Assembly (NCBI GenBank): GCA_937941455.1
Contig: CALDHM010000047.1
Coordinates: 1-38,234, forward strand
Length of the DNA: 38,234 bases
Reading direction: 5' to 3'
DNA from: an uncultured Pirellulaceae bacterium
Lineage (GTDB): Bacteria; Planctomycetota; Planctomycetia; Pirellulales; Pirellulaceae
The position numbers and the translations under genes are program-made. Each line of letters opens with the position of its first letter. Positions within the stretch are counted from its first letter, which is position 1. The notes under the pieces are model-generated. The model was not told the origin of the DNA. It did no database searches and saw nothing but the letters and a program-made list of their open reading frames with translations. Shown in pieces: positions 9,649 to 21,225 of this stretch.

Positions 9649-10380
9649 TTATTGATCCGGAGCGAAAAAGTAGGTCGTATTTTTTTCGGCAAGGAATACA
9701 GAAATTGGTCGTCGGCTGAGGGCGCCGGCGAATTCGGAGCCGAAGATTTCCTTCGAGTCGCATGAAAATGACGCTTGAGCAGCATCCCAGACGTTCGATG
9801 AGGTAACCTCCATGGGAAACGCAAGCGTCTTACCCTTTTCCGCAACGAAATGGTAGTTGCGGTTCAGAATGAAGCCGACTTTCGTTTCCCCCGATAATGT
9901 CGGCATCCGATGACGCGCCTTGATTTTCAACCGGTTGACTTCGTTTTTGAAAAACCAACTGTAATCGGCGCTCGGTACTCGGTCGCTTCCTTCGATTGTG
10001 TCGAATCCAGAGGTTTCACTCTGGATTTTGACGGTGGACGTCGGCGTATGGATCGTCCGCCTGATGCTCCACTGCGCGATGCGACTCGAGACGAGGCTTT
10101 TCACCATACAGCTCCCATGCTCGACGCCTTGTTTCGTCCGCCGTTTGACGTAGAAACGGAGAAACACCGTTTTGTAGCCGCGCAGGATCGGCAAAGGCCA
10201 GCCAAAAATCCGAACATCGCGGCAATTGGCGAAAATCAGACTGATGTAGGTCGCGCCGTTGTGGAAGTCCAATTCCAAACCAGGGGGAACATGCGGTTCC
10301 AGGCGAGCAGGATCAATCTGGAAATTCAGCGCCACCATTTCCGTCCAGTAGGCGCGAAATACGACCTTACGATCTGCCAC
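9649..10380 (-). CDS. DUF2071 (YqjF-like) family protein
   Basis: This protein of 243 residues is probably cytoplasmic, as no signal peptide is present. The pattern VVFRAYWTEMVALNFQIDP, then LEPHVPPGLELDFHNGATYISLIFANCRDVRIFG, is typical of the DUF2071/YqjF family. That family is distantly related to acetoacetate decarboxylase, and its function is not established. Length and collinearity are normal for the family. I chose GTG 10380 (MADRKVVFRAYW) because GGGAG lies 6 nt upstream; a TTG nine codons further up lacks a site. It follows the same direction as the TraB-like gene but is separated by 159 bp with a promoter between, so the two need not be co-transcribed. Confidence 0.75.
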   Translation of the reverse strand: MADRKVVFRAYWTEMVALNFQIDPARLEPHVPPGLELDFHNGATYISLIFANCRDVRIFGWPLPILRGYKTVFLRFYVKRRTKQGVEHGSCMVKSLVSSRIAQWSIRRTIHTPTSTVKIQSETSGFDTIEGSDRVPSADYSWFFKNEVNRLKIKARHRMPTLSGETKVGFILNRNYHFVAEKGKTLAFPMEVTSSNVWDAAQASFSCDSKEIFGSEFAGALSRRPISVFLAEKNTTYFFAPDQ

Positions 10381-11312
10381 AGTAATCTCCCAATAAGATC
10401 CCAACAAATCGCGCCCCAGATTGGGTTGCGATTCGAGCCACCAGTACGAGCGAAATCGGTTGCCGAACCATCAACCGTTCGTCGGCGATGGATTAACCGA
10501 TCATCGTGAGGAAATGGCTCGCGGGGTTATCAGTGCTCGACGGCCGAATCGACTCGACACCGCAAGTGCCGACCACGGCCCCGCGATCGCCCCGTCAGAA
10601 AACCGCCCCACAGCCGACAACGCCTTTGTTGTCAATTCGCTCGAGCGATTGCCTCTTGTTCCTCTTTTCCCATTATTGTAATTCGGAAGTCGAGCTTGGC
10701 GGAAGACGATTGTTCTCGACTATTTCCAACCTCGCGCCGGGAGGGTCGAGCCTCCCGAGCGATGCGCCGCTGACCGCTTTTGACGTGTGCTTTTTCCCAC
10801 CCTCCCCGTTAGGTCGCAGCGGAGCTGCGGTGAGAGTGGCTCAACTGCGAGAGACCGTAGGTTTTTGCAGATAGGTCGAGTGGGGTCTACATGACGAGTT
10901 CTCCCGGGTAAGGTTTCATTCAGTGCCCCTTCTCCGGCCCTGCGGGCCGATTTCCGGAGGGAGCGTGAAATTGGCAAGCAGAACTTTTCGGCTCGCACGT
11001 TCATTTCTTGCAGCTCTGGCCGTGCATTGTCCCCTTATCCCAAGCATCGAACTACCGATTTGCGTCAAGGGACCTCGGAAACACAGACTCTCCGATTTGG
11101 TCTTTGGGATTTCAGCATTAGATTGTACAACTACTCCCAAGGCTCGGATTTGCGGGGGGCCGCAATCTGCTGAGCCTGGTGGCGAATCGCAAACGCCCGA
11201 ACGGCGCGTCCCTATTCGCGGATCGATGGGTTTTCGCGGAAACGCCGTTTTGCCAACGGAATCGGATCGCAACATCGCCCTGGCACCTTAGCTAGCAAGG
11301 AAGCTGTTCGGC
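10381..11312. other. Gene-free, palindrome-rich spacer
   Basis: This is 932 bp between divergent genes. No open frame here has a ribosome site or recognisable content. The middle (10738-10959) is rich in short perfect palindromes, annotated separately. Promoters for the DUF2071 gene and the ABC transporter must lie at its two ends, but no clear -35/-10 pair was found. Confidence 0.5.
10738..10959. repeat. Cluster of short palindromes (REP-like)
   Basis: Three inverted repeats are seen: CGGGAGG-GTCGAG-CCTCCCG (10738-10757); CGCAGC-GGA-GCTGCG (10815-10829); and CTCCGG...CCGGAG (10932-10959), which encloses GGCCC-TGC-GGGCC. The spacing and GC content resemble the dispersed intergenic palindromes common in planctomycete chromosomes. 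The last one resembles sequence near 1550. Confidence 0.55.
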
Positions 11313-13307
11313 ATGAAAAATCTTCAACGCGCCCTGCTTCACGCCTTTCGATACAAATGGTCCATCATCGGCTCGTTCCTTTGCTCCGTGCTGGTGGCGG
11401 CTTGCTGGGGTGCCAATTTGGGCGCGGTATACCCCTTCATGGAAGTAGTGCTGAAGAATCATACCCTTGCCGAATGGGCTCAAGAACAACTTGCCAGCTC
11501 CGATCAGCGTATCAAAGACCTAGAGCATCAAATCGATGAACTGAATGCCGCGGCGGCCGACTCAGGAAGCGACGCAACGCGGCAGCAACAAAAAAAGATC
11601 GCCAGCTGTCAGGCTGAAATCGAATCGCAGCAGCGGGCCATCGCGGCGACGCAAAAGCTGATTCCCTACATCGAGCGTTACGCTCCGAACGACCCATACC
11701 AGACCCTTGTCTGGATCGTCGCCGCGCTGCTGTTGGCGACGTTCCTGCGTGGCGTATTTCTGGTCGCGAGTATGGTGATGATCGCGCGAGTCGGGCAGCG
11801 GACGATTTTGGATTTGCAAAACGACGTGTTTCGCAATGTGATGAGCATGGAATCGCGCGAACTTGGCGTGCAGGGAACAGGGGACTTGATCAGTCGAATC
11901 CGCGGAGAAACGAACTCGATTGGCATTGCGATCACGAACTTGTTCGGGAAAACACTGCGCGAGCCCCTCAAGATGATCGCCTGTCTGGCGGGTGCCGCAC
12001 TGATCAATTGGCGATTGCTGTTGTTTTCGTTGCTGGTTAGCCCGGTCGCGATCTACCTGATGCTGGTTCTGGCCAAATCGACCAAACGCGCCAATCGCAA
12101 GGCTCTGGAGGAATCGGCCAAACTGCTCAATCGCCTTTATCAAGCATTGACGTATTCGCGCGTTGTCAAGGCGTTCACCATGGAAAACCACGAACGGTCG
12201 CGGTTTCAACTGGTCGCCAAAGAGGTCTATGGCCGAGCCATGAAAATTTCTTGGTACGGGGCACTGGCCCGCGTGAACAACGAACTGCTCGGGGTCAGCA
12301 TCATCGGCTTGGCGGTGATCGCTGGGGGGTACCTAGTGATCCATCAAGAAAAATTCTTGTTCGGAGTTCAACTGGCTAACACACCAATGAGTTTTGGGGA
12401 AATCATCACGTTCTTCGCGTTTCTGTGCGGCGTCGCTGATCCGCTGCGGAAAATGTCAGATGTCTATGGCACATTGCAGGCCGGAATGGTGGCAGCCGAT
12501 CGCGTGTATCCGCTGATCGATCAAGTTCCGGCGATTCAAAATCCGGCAAACGCCGCCGCCATCCCTGAGGGACCATTATCGATCGAATTCAACAACGTTT
12601 GGTTTGGCTATGACCAGCAGCGGATGATTCTCCAGGGTGTTTCCTTCGAAGTACCGGCGGGTAGGACGCTGGCGATCATCGGCCCCAATGGCTGTGGAAA
12701 AAGCAGTTTGATCAACCTTGTGCCGCGATTCTTTGATCCCGCCTCAGGTTCGATCCGCATCAATGGCGTCGATCTCCGCGATGTTAACTATAAGCAACTG
12801 CGCCGACGCGTCGGCTACGTCACGCAGATGACGATGTTGTTTTCCGATACGATCGAAAACAATATCCGCTACGGTACGCTGTCGGCCAGCGAGACCGATA
12901 TCTTGGCTGCAGCCCGCAAGGCGCATGCGGACGAATTCATCCGCGATCTGCCGGATGGCTACCAAACCGATATCGGCGAGCACGGCGAAAAATTATCTGG
13001 GGGCCAGCGGCAACGAATTTCTTTGGCCCGCGCGATCCTGAAAAACCCCGACATCTTGCTGCTCGACGAGGCGACGAGCCAGATCGATCCGCACAGTGAG
13101 TCGCTGATCCACGAGACCCTCAAGGAATTCATCCGCGGTCGCACGACGATCATGATCACCCATCGTCTGTCGACGTTAGAGCTTGCGGACCGGATCCTAG
13201 TCATGAAGGAGGGGCAAGTCGTCGATTGTGGAACGCACCGCGAGTTGATGGCCCGTTGTGCGATCTATCGCCAGTTGCGTGAGTCCGAGTTGCGCGACGC
13301 GGCATAA
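11313..13307 (+). CDS. ABC exporter, fused membrane and ATPase domains (MsbA-like), with coiled-coil insertion
   Basis: This is a 664-residue inner-membrane half-transporter, expected to work as a homodimer. TM1 spans about residues 17-42, and TM2 (about 130-158) to TM6 follow. The ATPase domain has Walker A GPNGCGKSS (457-465), signature LSGGQRQR (from 561), Walker B ILLLDEAT (from 581) and the switch His617 in THRLST. All catalytic motifs are intact. The relatives MsbA/LpxA-type and multidrug exporters have a short first periplasmic loop. Here residues 45-128 form a large insertion whose centre (62-112) is heptad-like and charged, very likely a coiled coil. The substrate is not deducible; lipids or lipopolysaccharide precursors are the default guess. 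A purine-rich AAGGAAG lies about 10 nt before ATG 11313. Confidence 0.88.
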   Translation: MKNLQRALLHAFRYKWSIIGSFLCSVLVAACWGANLGAVYPFMEVVLKNHTLAEWAQEQLASSDQRIKDLEHQIDELNAAAADSGSDATRQQQKKIASCQAEIESQQRAIAATQKLIPYIERYAPNDPYQTLVWIVAALLLATFLRGVFLVASMVMIARVGQRTILDLQNDVFRNVMSMESRELGVQGTGDLISRIRGETNSIGIAITNLFGKTLREPLKMIACLAGAALINWRLLLFSLLVSPVAIYLMLVLAKSTKRANRKALEESAKLLNRLYQALTYSRVVKAFTMENHERSRFQLVAKEVYGRAMKISWYGALARVNNELLGVSIIGLAVIAGGYLVIHQEKFLFGVQLANTPMSFGEIITFFAFLCGVADPLRKMSDVYGTLQAGMVAADRVYPLIDQVPAIQNPANAAAIPEGPLSIEFNNVWFGYDQQRMILQGVSFEVPAGRTLAIIGPNGCGKSSLINLVPRFFDPASGSIRINGVDLRDVNYKQLRRRVGYVTQMTMLFSDTIENNIRYGTLSASETDILAAARKAHADEFIRDLPDGYQTDIGEHGEKLSGGQRQRISLARAILKNPDILLLDEATSQIDPHSESLIHETLKEFIRGRTTIMITHRLSTLELADRILVMKEGQVVDCGTHRELMARCAIYRQLRESELRDAA

Positions 13308-13451
13308 GGCAACGAGCATTACGGGATACGTCCGCCATCGCCACTTGAAATGCTCGCATCGGCAGATCGTCCGGCGACAAAGCGCGGCGTCGACAGTTGG
13401 GCATTGTGCCAAACCCCGTCGTCAGCCGAAGGGTGCTCGTCCGCGGTTTTC

Positions 13452-13581
13452 GCGAAAACCGGACGCTTGCGCGTTCCGGCTGATCGGATTTGAACAAACC
13501 CTGGCGAAGGTCGAGTAAAACCGTTAGCGAAAACCGGACGCTAACTCGTTCCGGCTGATCGGAATTGAAACAAAGCCTGGC
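13452..13581. repeat. Imperfect 55-bp direct repeat, two copies 75 bp apart
   Basis: Copies at 13452-13506 and 13527-13581 share GCGAAAACCGGACGCT, CGTTCCGGCTGATCGG and the TGAA...CAAA..CCTGGC ends, differing at a handful of bases. Each copy contains a hairpin, CCGGA-CGC...GCG-TTCCGG in the first. They occupy the space between the convergent ABC transporter and ligA genes. They may also act as a bidirectional terminator, though T-runs are lacking. Confidence 0.8.
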
Positions 13582-13654
13582 CATGGGCCAGCACGACCGC
13601 AGGCCTCAGAGAGCTCGATCGCGGAGTGGCCGGAGGGAGCAACGAGTATGCGGA

Positions 13655-15676
<2,022 letters not shown>

Positions 15677-15720
15677 CTACCGCTGGGCCAGACCTGAGGG
15701 TTGACGTTTTGACGATTCGT

Positions 15721-16113
15721 TTACGAGGCCACTTCGACGCCGCACTCTGGGGCCTGCGTGATCGGCTTGTTCATGGAATCGTTCGGCACGAAGCAGAGAA
15801 ATTTCAGCGGCGTCGGCCCGTCGTTGCGAAACTGATGGATTTCGTCCGGAGCGACATAGACGACAGTACCGGGAGTCAAACGATGTGGAGTCTTGTCGCA
15901 AAATACGGTCCCCTCCCCTTCCAAGACGAATACCTCGTGCTCATAAGGATGGGAGTGTCGCGGGGTGAAGCCTCCGGGGGCGACCTCAAACTGGCGCATC
16001 GCGAAGTTCGGAGCTCCATCGGCGGGCCCGACCAGCCAACGGACCGAACATTTTTCTGAGCCGGGCATCTCGACTGTTTTTTGTTCGACATTTTCAAAAT
16101 GCGTGACTTTCAT
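15721..16113 (-). CDS. Small single-domain cupin protein
   Basis: This protein of 130 residues has a cytoplasmic beta-barrel fold. The two cupin motifs are clear. PRHSHPYEHEVFVLEGEGTVF (about 51-71) contains the HxHxxxxE metal ligands. PGTVVYVAPDEIHQFRN (about 81-97) supplies the last His. The metal set (three His and one Glu) is complete, so an Fe or Mn site is likely. The C-terminal sentence FLCFVPNDS is typical of small cupins of unknown substrate. The start ATG at 16113 has GAGGAG about 10 nt upstream. It is 59 bp upstream of ligA in the same direction; a functional link is not evident. The specific reaction cannot be deduced. Confidence 0.85.
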   Translation of the reverse strand: MKVTHFENVEQKTVEMPGSEKCSVRWLVGPADGAPNFAMRQFEVAPGGFTPRHSHPYEHEVFVLEGEGTVFCDKTPHRLTPGTVVYVAPDEIHQFRNDGPTPLKFLCFVPNDSMNKPITQAPECGVEVAS

Positions 16114-16293
16114 GTGTGATCGACTCCTCGGCTTGCGAGCATGATGGGTATGGCACGGTGCGCGGCGTCAACATTCCGCGGCGCACGCTGCGGAGATCAC
16201 TTAATCTTATTTTCTCCCCGAGGATTCGAAAATCCAGCGGTTGCGGCTAGAATTTGCAGAAGGCGAGTTCAATCACACATTTTGGCAAGCTTG

Positions 16294-19200
16294 ATGGCAA
16301 CGGCAGTTTTGAGAATTGGTCTGGTATTCGTATGGGCGACGTACTGGATGACGGTTTTCGCCGCCGCCCAAATTGCGGCCATTGGCGAAACGGACGTGGC
16401 TCGACTGCTGATCGAGCGATTGACGACGCCCAGTGACTTCGAGATCTACGATCAGCGATTTGTCCCGCCTTCGCGAGAATCGCTGCGGCCACTGGTGACG
16501 GCGGCACGCTTGATTCGCGAGGCGAAACCTGCAGCCGCCGCGGTGGTGCTGGGGGAATTTTTGGCCGATGCCAACTCCCCGGATTTTTTGATTCCGCTCG
16601 ATTCGAAAACTGCAATGGGTGCACGTCGCGCGGCTGACCTTTTGATGGAGTCGATCCCCGATGCAGCCTGCGACGATTACCGACTGAAATTCGCCGTGGC
16701 AGCACAACAGCAATTGGACCAGGCCATCGAAGACTTGGATCGCCAAGCCTTGGCGCGGCTGTCGCGTAGATATTTCTTCACCGCGGCGGGGCGTCAAGCG
16801 ACGATGCTGCTCGGCCATCTCGACTTCTCACAAGGTCGACTTGGCCAGGCCGAACATGCCTTTCGTCGACTTACCGGCGATGCGCGGCGCCGCAAGCAGT
16901 TCGACCCCGAATCGTGGTTGATGCTGGCGACAATCCATTGGGTTCGGGGCGACGAGGCGGCGGCTGAACGAGCTGTTGCGGAGTTGCTACGCGATCGCAG
17001 CCTCGCTGGTGCGAATACTCGCAATCTCGAGTTCCTTGGCGAACCGCTCAAGCTGCCGGAACGCGCCGACGAGGGCCTTGCCTGGTTACGCCAGCAGTTA
17101 CGCTCCTCGGCGCTGCTCAGCGGCCGACCTGTGGATGAGTGGCGCATGACGAGGGGTGGGGCCAACCACAATGCCGTGACGCGATCCGGTCTGCCCATGC
17201 GTTGGCCTGAGTGGTCCGTCTCGCTGATCGATGAGGATAAAACCGATGGCAAGTCACCGACTGGCATGAACGTTGAACCGATTTCGCAGTCGCTTCCGAA
17301 ATTTTTCCCCATCGCAGCGGGGGACCAGGTGCTGGTACGTACCAAACGGGGCGTAAGCTCCTTCGATCTGACTACTGGCGCGCTGAAGTGGACCTATCCA
17401 CCCCGCTTGCCGACGGCAATCCGCGCAACATCACGATCGAGCGGCAGGGTCGCACGAGAAGACGCGGGCACCGCTTGGCCTCCGGTTAGCGGTTCTGCAA
17501 GGGGATTTGACGAGAATGTCGTCGGCGAATTGACCAGCGATGGGAAGTCCTTGTTCGTCACTCCCTACACGCTGCGTGGCTCGGCAAAGGCCACCGCTGA
17601 TTCATTCCAATCCATCGGAGCGTTCTTGGCATTTGACCTGGCTGTTCAATGTGTCCGCGCCATCGATTTGCGTCGCGAGGGGGCGTTGCGTTGGCAGATC
17701 GGCGGCGTAGGCGGAATGGACGATGCAGCCTATCGGGGAATGAAATTTCTCGGTGTTTCCTTGGCGATTGAGGATCGACTGTATGCCTTGGTCGACCACG
17801 AGTCGATGATCAAATTGCTGGTAATCGCCGCCGATTCGGGCCAGCTTATTAGCGCGCGGCCCCTGGCAATATCGCAATCGAAAATTCAAGACGAAGGTGA
17901 TCGCAATGACCTAACGGAGGCCGCATATTCAGCGAGTCTGAGCCCGGCGTTCTCCGACGGCATTTTGGTTTGCCCGTGTCGCCGAGGAGCATTGGTCGGC
18001 GTTTCGCTTGACGACTTGTCGTTCGTCTGGGGCTACGTACCCACTCCAGCACAATCAACGACGATTCCGCCCTACGATTATCCCAACCGAAAATCTTCGA
18101 ACTCGGATCGGCCGTCTCGTTGGCTGAGTAACCGAAATCATGCATTGATCATCGAACAGGGCGTCGTCCTTTCAAAGCCTCTCAATCACATGGGCTGGAC
18201 CATTTTGGAATTGTTCAGCGGCCGCGAACTCCATGGCGATGCTCAAGGGCTACGGCCAGAGTTGGCATCCTCGTTATTCGTAGCCGGAATCCGAGACGGC
18301 AAGCTGCTGACAGTCACCCAACGAGCCATGTACGCATTGAGCCTTGCGTCGATGCAGCCGCTGTGGAAGTTGGAATTCGACGCCTCCGAAACGGTCAGCG
18401 GAACCGGATTCTTTTCCGAGCAGCATTACTATCTGCCGTTATCGTCCGGAAGAGTCTTACAGATCGATGTGCGCGATGGGAAAATCGCCCAGAACGTGCG
18501 CGTGAGCGAACCGTTGGGCAATTTGATTCGCCACCGAGGGGTTTTGATCTCACAGACCTCGACGCGGTTGACCATGCTGCTCCCGGAGCAGGCGAGTCAG
18601 GCCATCGCGTCGACGATCCCGACGGATGATCCCGGGGAATCGCGGTGGTTGATGCGGGTCAAGGCCCACGTGTTGATGGAACAAGGCCGATTCAGTGATG
18701 CCCTAGAGTTACTGGAAGAATTGCAATCTCACAGCCCCCAGTTCCCCCCGCCCTCAGCCTTGATCGATCTCTACCTCAAAAAAGTGGGGCAAGCGCCGGA
18801 CTGGACTTCCGCTGGTTTGCGAGCGATCGAGCAATCAGATTCGCGCGTTGCCACAAGAGTACTGGCCCGGCGAATTCGGGCCTGGGCTACGCTCCATCCC
18901 GACAAGTTTGCGGAGCGTTTGCTCGAGCATCTCCCGAGACTTGCTCCTGATGCATGGAGTTTAGCAATATCGCATCGCGACGTGGACGAGAATGACACCG
19001 GTGGAGGGGCCGTCCGATTCGACCATATCGTCGGCTGCGCTGTGGGGCGGAACTCAACCGACCTCAGCGGCTGGCCAACGCTGCGAAATCGTTTGCAGGC
19101 GGCAGGCGTTTCCGAAGCAGCCTTGAATCGCATCGAACGATCGGCGGAAGCTGAATGGCATCGCCGATTCAGGCAGAATTCGTCACCCGCTGCAAACGCG

Positions 19201-20958
19201 GAACCAACCAAGCAACGCACCGAGCATCAGCAATTCGATCCGCAACCCAGACTTCAATCGATCGCACCGTCAAAGTTTTTTCGATACGTCCGCCGCGGAT
19301 TTGGTGGCCGTTCCCCTACCGTTCCTCCTGTGGATCGGTCATCGGCGTGGACGTACCACATGATTGTGCCGCCATTCGAAGCACCGGACCGCGTAACGAT
19401 CCGCGAAGTGATGAACTCTGGTCTCGAATTCTTCGATTCGCGCGGACGCGTTTTAGGTCGTATCGCATTTCAGGCGGCACCGCGAATCGCGAGCATGACC
19501 GCACCCCTGTCGGATGGCGACGAGATCACGGTGGAGGACTCCGACGGCACCGCGGATGCCGATGATCCTTATTTCGATTCGACGGAAGGCGTTTGCTTGC
19601 GGCGCGGCCCCTGGCATTTACTGCTCACGAGTCGTTTGGCCCGCATGATCTATTGCGAGCAAAATCAATGGGAAAGTGCGCAAATCGTCTGGTCGAAACC
19701 GATCGCGCTCGATCTGGATAGCCCCGAGCGAGACGAGGGAAGAGACCCGGCGGAAATGGCAGAGGATTATCGGCAATCCATTATTCAAAAGGCCGTCATG
19801 GTGGACGATGCCAACGTGATCGTGCTTGATTCTGGTCGATTGCGGTCACTCGCGCTGGAAACTGGCGAGGTCAACTGGGAGGTAGCGGTCAATAAACGCG
19901 GCCGACTTATTTCGTGGGCCCAGCGTGTACTGGTGATCGATTACGACGCACGTAGTGCTACGGTCGTCGACCCGGGGCTGGGCTTGCCCTTGGAAAAAGT
20001 AAACCTGCCTGAGGGCAGGCTCTGCCAACTCGATCGAGATATTCTGGTGGTTGAACTACGACGCGGAAGTCAACAAACTCTGATAGGCTACGGTCCGCAA
20101 CGAAATTTTGCAGAGATTTGGTCGCGCCCCGCTGAGCGAACCTTTTCTTTTGTGGGACAATCTCGCACGATTCAGGCGATTCTACACTCGAATCGCACTT
20201 TGGAACTACTCGATCCTTGTACCGGGGCAACCTCGTTGTCAATCGACCTGAGCCAGGCCGCTCCTGCCAATCGCACGATTCATCGACTACAAATTCGCGA
20301 GATACTTGGGAGTTACTTGATTCTTTTGGAAACGCGCCCGCCGGATTACTACCTCTATCTTGACAGCGACTCGAACAATCTGCAACTTTTCTCGATGATA
20401 AACGAAATACCGCTGCGGACCGGCTATTTGTGGGCGGTCGATGCGACCACGGGAAGCCCCCTGTGGGACGCGCCGGTTCGCTTCGAGGCGATGACGTGGT
20501 TTTTTGATGCAGCTGGAGATTCGCCGATATTGGCAGGTGGTCGAAAATTGTCGATCAATAGCAGTAATCGATCGTATAGCGAAATCCGCAACCATTGGCA
20601 TTTCATCGATTTAAGGAAGGGTTGCGAGATCGCGCGGGTCGAAGGGATTGCCAAAGAGTTTCTGACGTATCAGTACCTTCCCGACCTGTCCCAGGGAATC
20701 GTGACTTTTCTTCCCGGGGCGGAACGTTTTTCGTTCGAGCTGAGCGACGAGCCGCCTGCGCCCAGCCCGCAGTCTAAGGCGACCGCACGCAGTGGCCGTC
20801 TCTTCCGACTGCCTGCGTTCGAAAGCGATACCGATTCGCTCAAAACTCCACCATCACGGCCCAAGGGGCTTGACCGGATGCGAGAGGCAAGGGAACGGGA
20901 AGCGAAAAGTCGCCAAGAAATCATCGAGGTCCTGGAGCGTGGTGGTGGCCAGAAGTAA
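16294..20958 (+). CDS. Giant exported protein with TPR-like and PQQ/WD40-like beta-propeller repeats
   Basis: This is a protein of 1554 residues from ATG 16294. That start gives a good signal peptide (VLRIGLVFVWATYWMTVFAAAQIA) and an envelope or secreted protein. An upstream in-frame start at 16141 would bury it. After a helical, TPR-like region (about 30-270), PQQ-type blades begin near residue 340 (GVSSFDLTTGALKWTYP) and form a first propeller to about 770. A second helical TPR-like part follows (MEQGRFSDALELLEEL, about 790). A second propeller lies at about 1100-1480 (LRSLALETGEVNWEV, LWAVDATTGSPLWD). The C-terminus is a charged helix. Such proteins are scaffolds or quinoprotein-like sensors; no catalytic PQQ-site residues can be asserted. 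No Shine-Dalgarno site is obvious. It is unlinked to its neighbours. Confidence 0.8.
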   Translation: MATAVLRIGLVFVWATYWMTVFAAAQIAAIGETDVARLLIERLTTPSDFEIYDQRFVPPSRESLRPLVTAARLIREAKPAAAAVVLGEFLADANSPDFLIPLDSKTAMGARRAADLLMESIPDAACDDYRLKFAVAAQQQLDQAIEDLDRQALARLSRRYFFTAAGRQATMLLGHLDFSQGRLGQAEHAFRRLTGDARRRKQFDPESWLMLATIHWVRGDEAAAERAVAELLRDRSLAGANTRNLEFLGEPLKLPERADEGLAWLRQQLRSSALLSGRPVDEWRMTRGGANHNAVTRSGLPMRWPEWSVSLIDEDKTDGKSPTGMNVEPISQSLPKFFPIAAGDQVLVRTKRGVSSFDLTTGALKWTYPPRLPTAIRATSRSSGRVAREDAGTAWPPVSGSARGFDENVVGELTSDGKSLFVTPYTLRGSAKATADSFQSIGAFLAFDLAVQCVRAIDLRREGALRWQIGGVGGMDDAAYRGMKFLGVSLAIEDRLYALVDHESMIKLLVIAADSGQLISARPLAISQSKIQDEGDRNDLTEAAYSASLSPAFSDGILVCPCRRGALVGVSLDDLSFVWGYVPTPAQSTTIPPYDYPNRKSSNSDRPSRWLSNRNHALIIEQGVVLSKPLNHMGWTILELFSGRELHGDAQGLRPELASSLFVAGIRDGKLLTVTQRAMYALSLASMQPLWKLEFDASETVSGTGFFSEQHYYLPLSSGRVLQIDVRDGKIAQNVRVSEPLGNLIRHRGVLISQTSTRLTMLLPEQASQAIASTIPTDDPGESRWLMRVKAHVLMEQGRFSDALELLEELQSHSPQFPPPSALIDLYLKKVGQAPDWTSAGLRAIEQSDSRVATRVLARRIRAWATLHPDKFAERLLEHLPRLAPDAWSLAISHRDVDENDTGGGAVRFDHIVGCAVGRNSTDLSGWPTLRNRLQAAGVSEAALNRIERSAEAEWHRRFRQNSSPAANAEPTKQRTEHQQFDPQPRLQSIAPSKFFRYVRRGFGGRSPTVPPVDRSSAWTYHMIVPPFEAPDRVTIREVMNSGLEFFDSRGRVLGRIAFQAAPRIASMTAPLSDGDEITVEDSDGTADADDPYFDSTEGVCLRRGPWHLLLTSRLARMIYCEQNQWESAQIVWSKPIALDLDSPERDEGRDPAEMAEDYRQSIIQKAVMVDDANVIVLDSGRLRSLALETGEVNWEVAVNKRGRLISWAQRVLVIDYDARSATVVDPGLGLPLEKVNLPEGRLCQLDRDILVVELRRGSQQTLIGYGPQRNFAEIWSRPAERTFSFVGQSRTIQAILHSNRTLELLDPCTGATSLSIDLSQAAPANRTIHRLQIREILGSYLILLETRPPDYYLYLDSDSNNLQLFSMINEIPLRTGYLWAVDATTGSPLWDAPVRFEAMTWFFDAAGDSPILAGGRKLSINSSNRSYSEIRNHWHFIDLRKGCEIARVEGIAKEFLTYQYLPDLSQGIVTFLPGAERFSFELSDEPPAPSPQSKATARSGRLFRLPAFESDTDSLKTPPSRPKGLDRMREAREREAKSRQEIIEVLERGGGQK

Positions 20959-21125
20959 GCATTTCTTGGCTGGCGAAAACAATCTTCGCGGAATCCACAA
21001 CGCCTCCGCCACCCATATTTTCCGCGGATCGTGCATCCGCCGCTCCCCAGTCGAACTCTATGTGGCAATCACCGCGACACCGTTCCGAAGCAAGCGACAC
21101 GGGCAACAATCATTTCCGGCGGTGA

Positions 21126-21131
21126 TATAAT
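21126..21131 (+). promoter_or_regulatory. Candidate -10 box for the fds operon
   Basis: A perfect TATAAT lies about 95 nt upstream of the fdsG ATG. The best -35 at 17-bp spacing (GCAACA, 21103-21108) matches the consensus at only three positions, so an activator-dependent promoter is plausible. Confidence 0.4.
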
Positions 21132-21225
21132 CAGGTTGGCAGCAGCGATCATCGTTCCTGCGCCGTTGAGGGCGACCGACATGCTCCCAACCCCGGAAAA
21201 AAACATACAACAAGGAACTCGGAAC

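Noticed and set aside
13452-13581. CRISPR array
   Set aside because: Only two copies with diverged bases and a hairpin in each; no regular spacers and no cas gene. The GGCTGGCACC repeats at 37678-37940 are also irregularly spaced.
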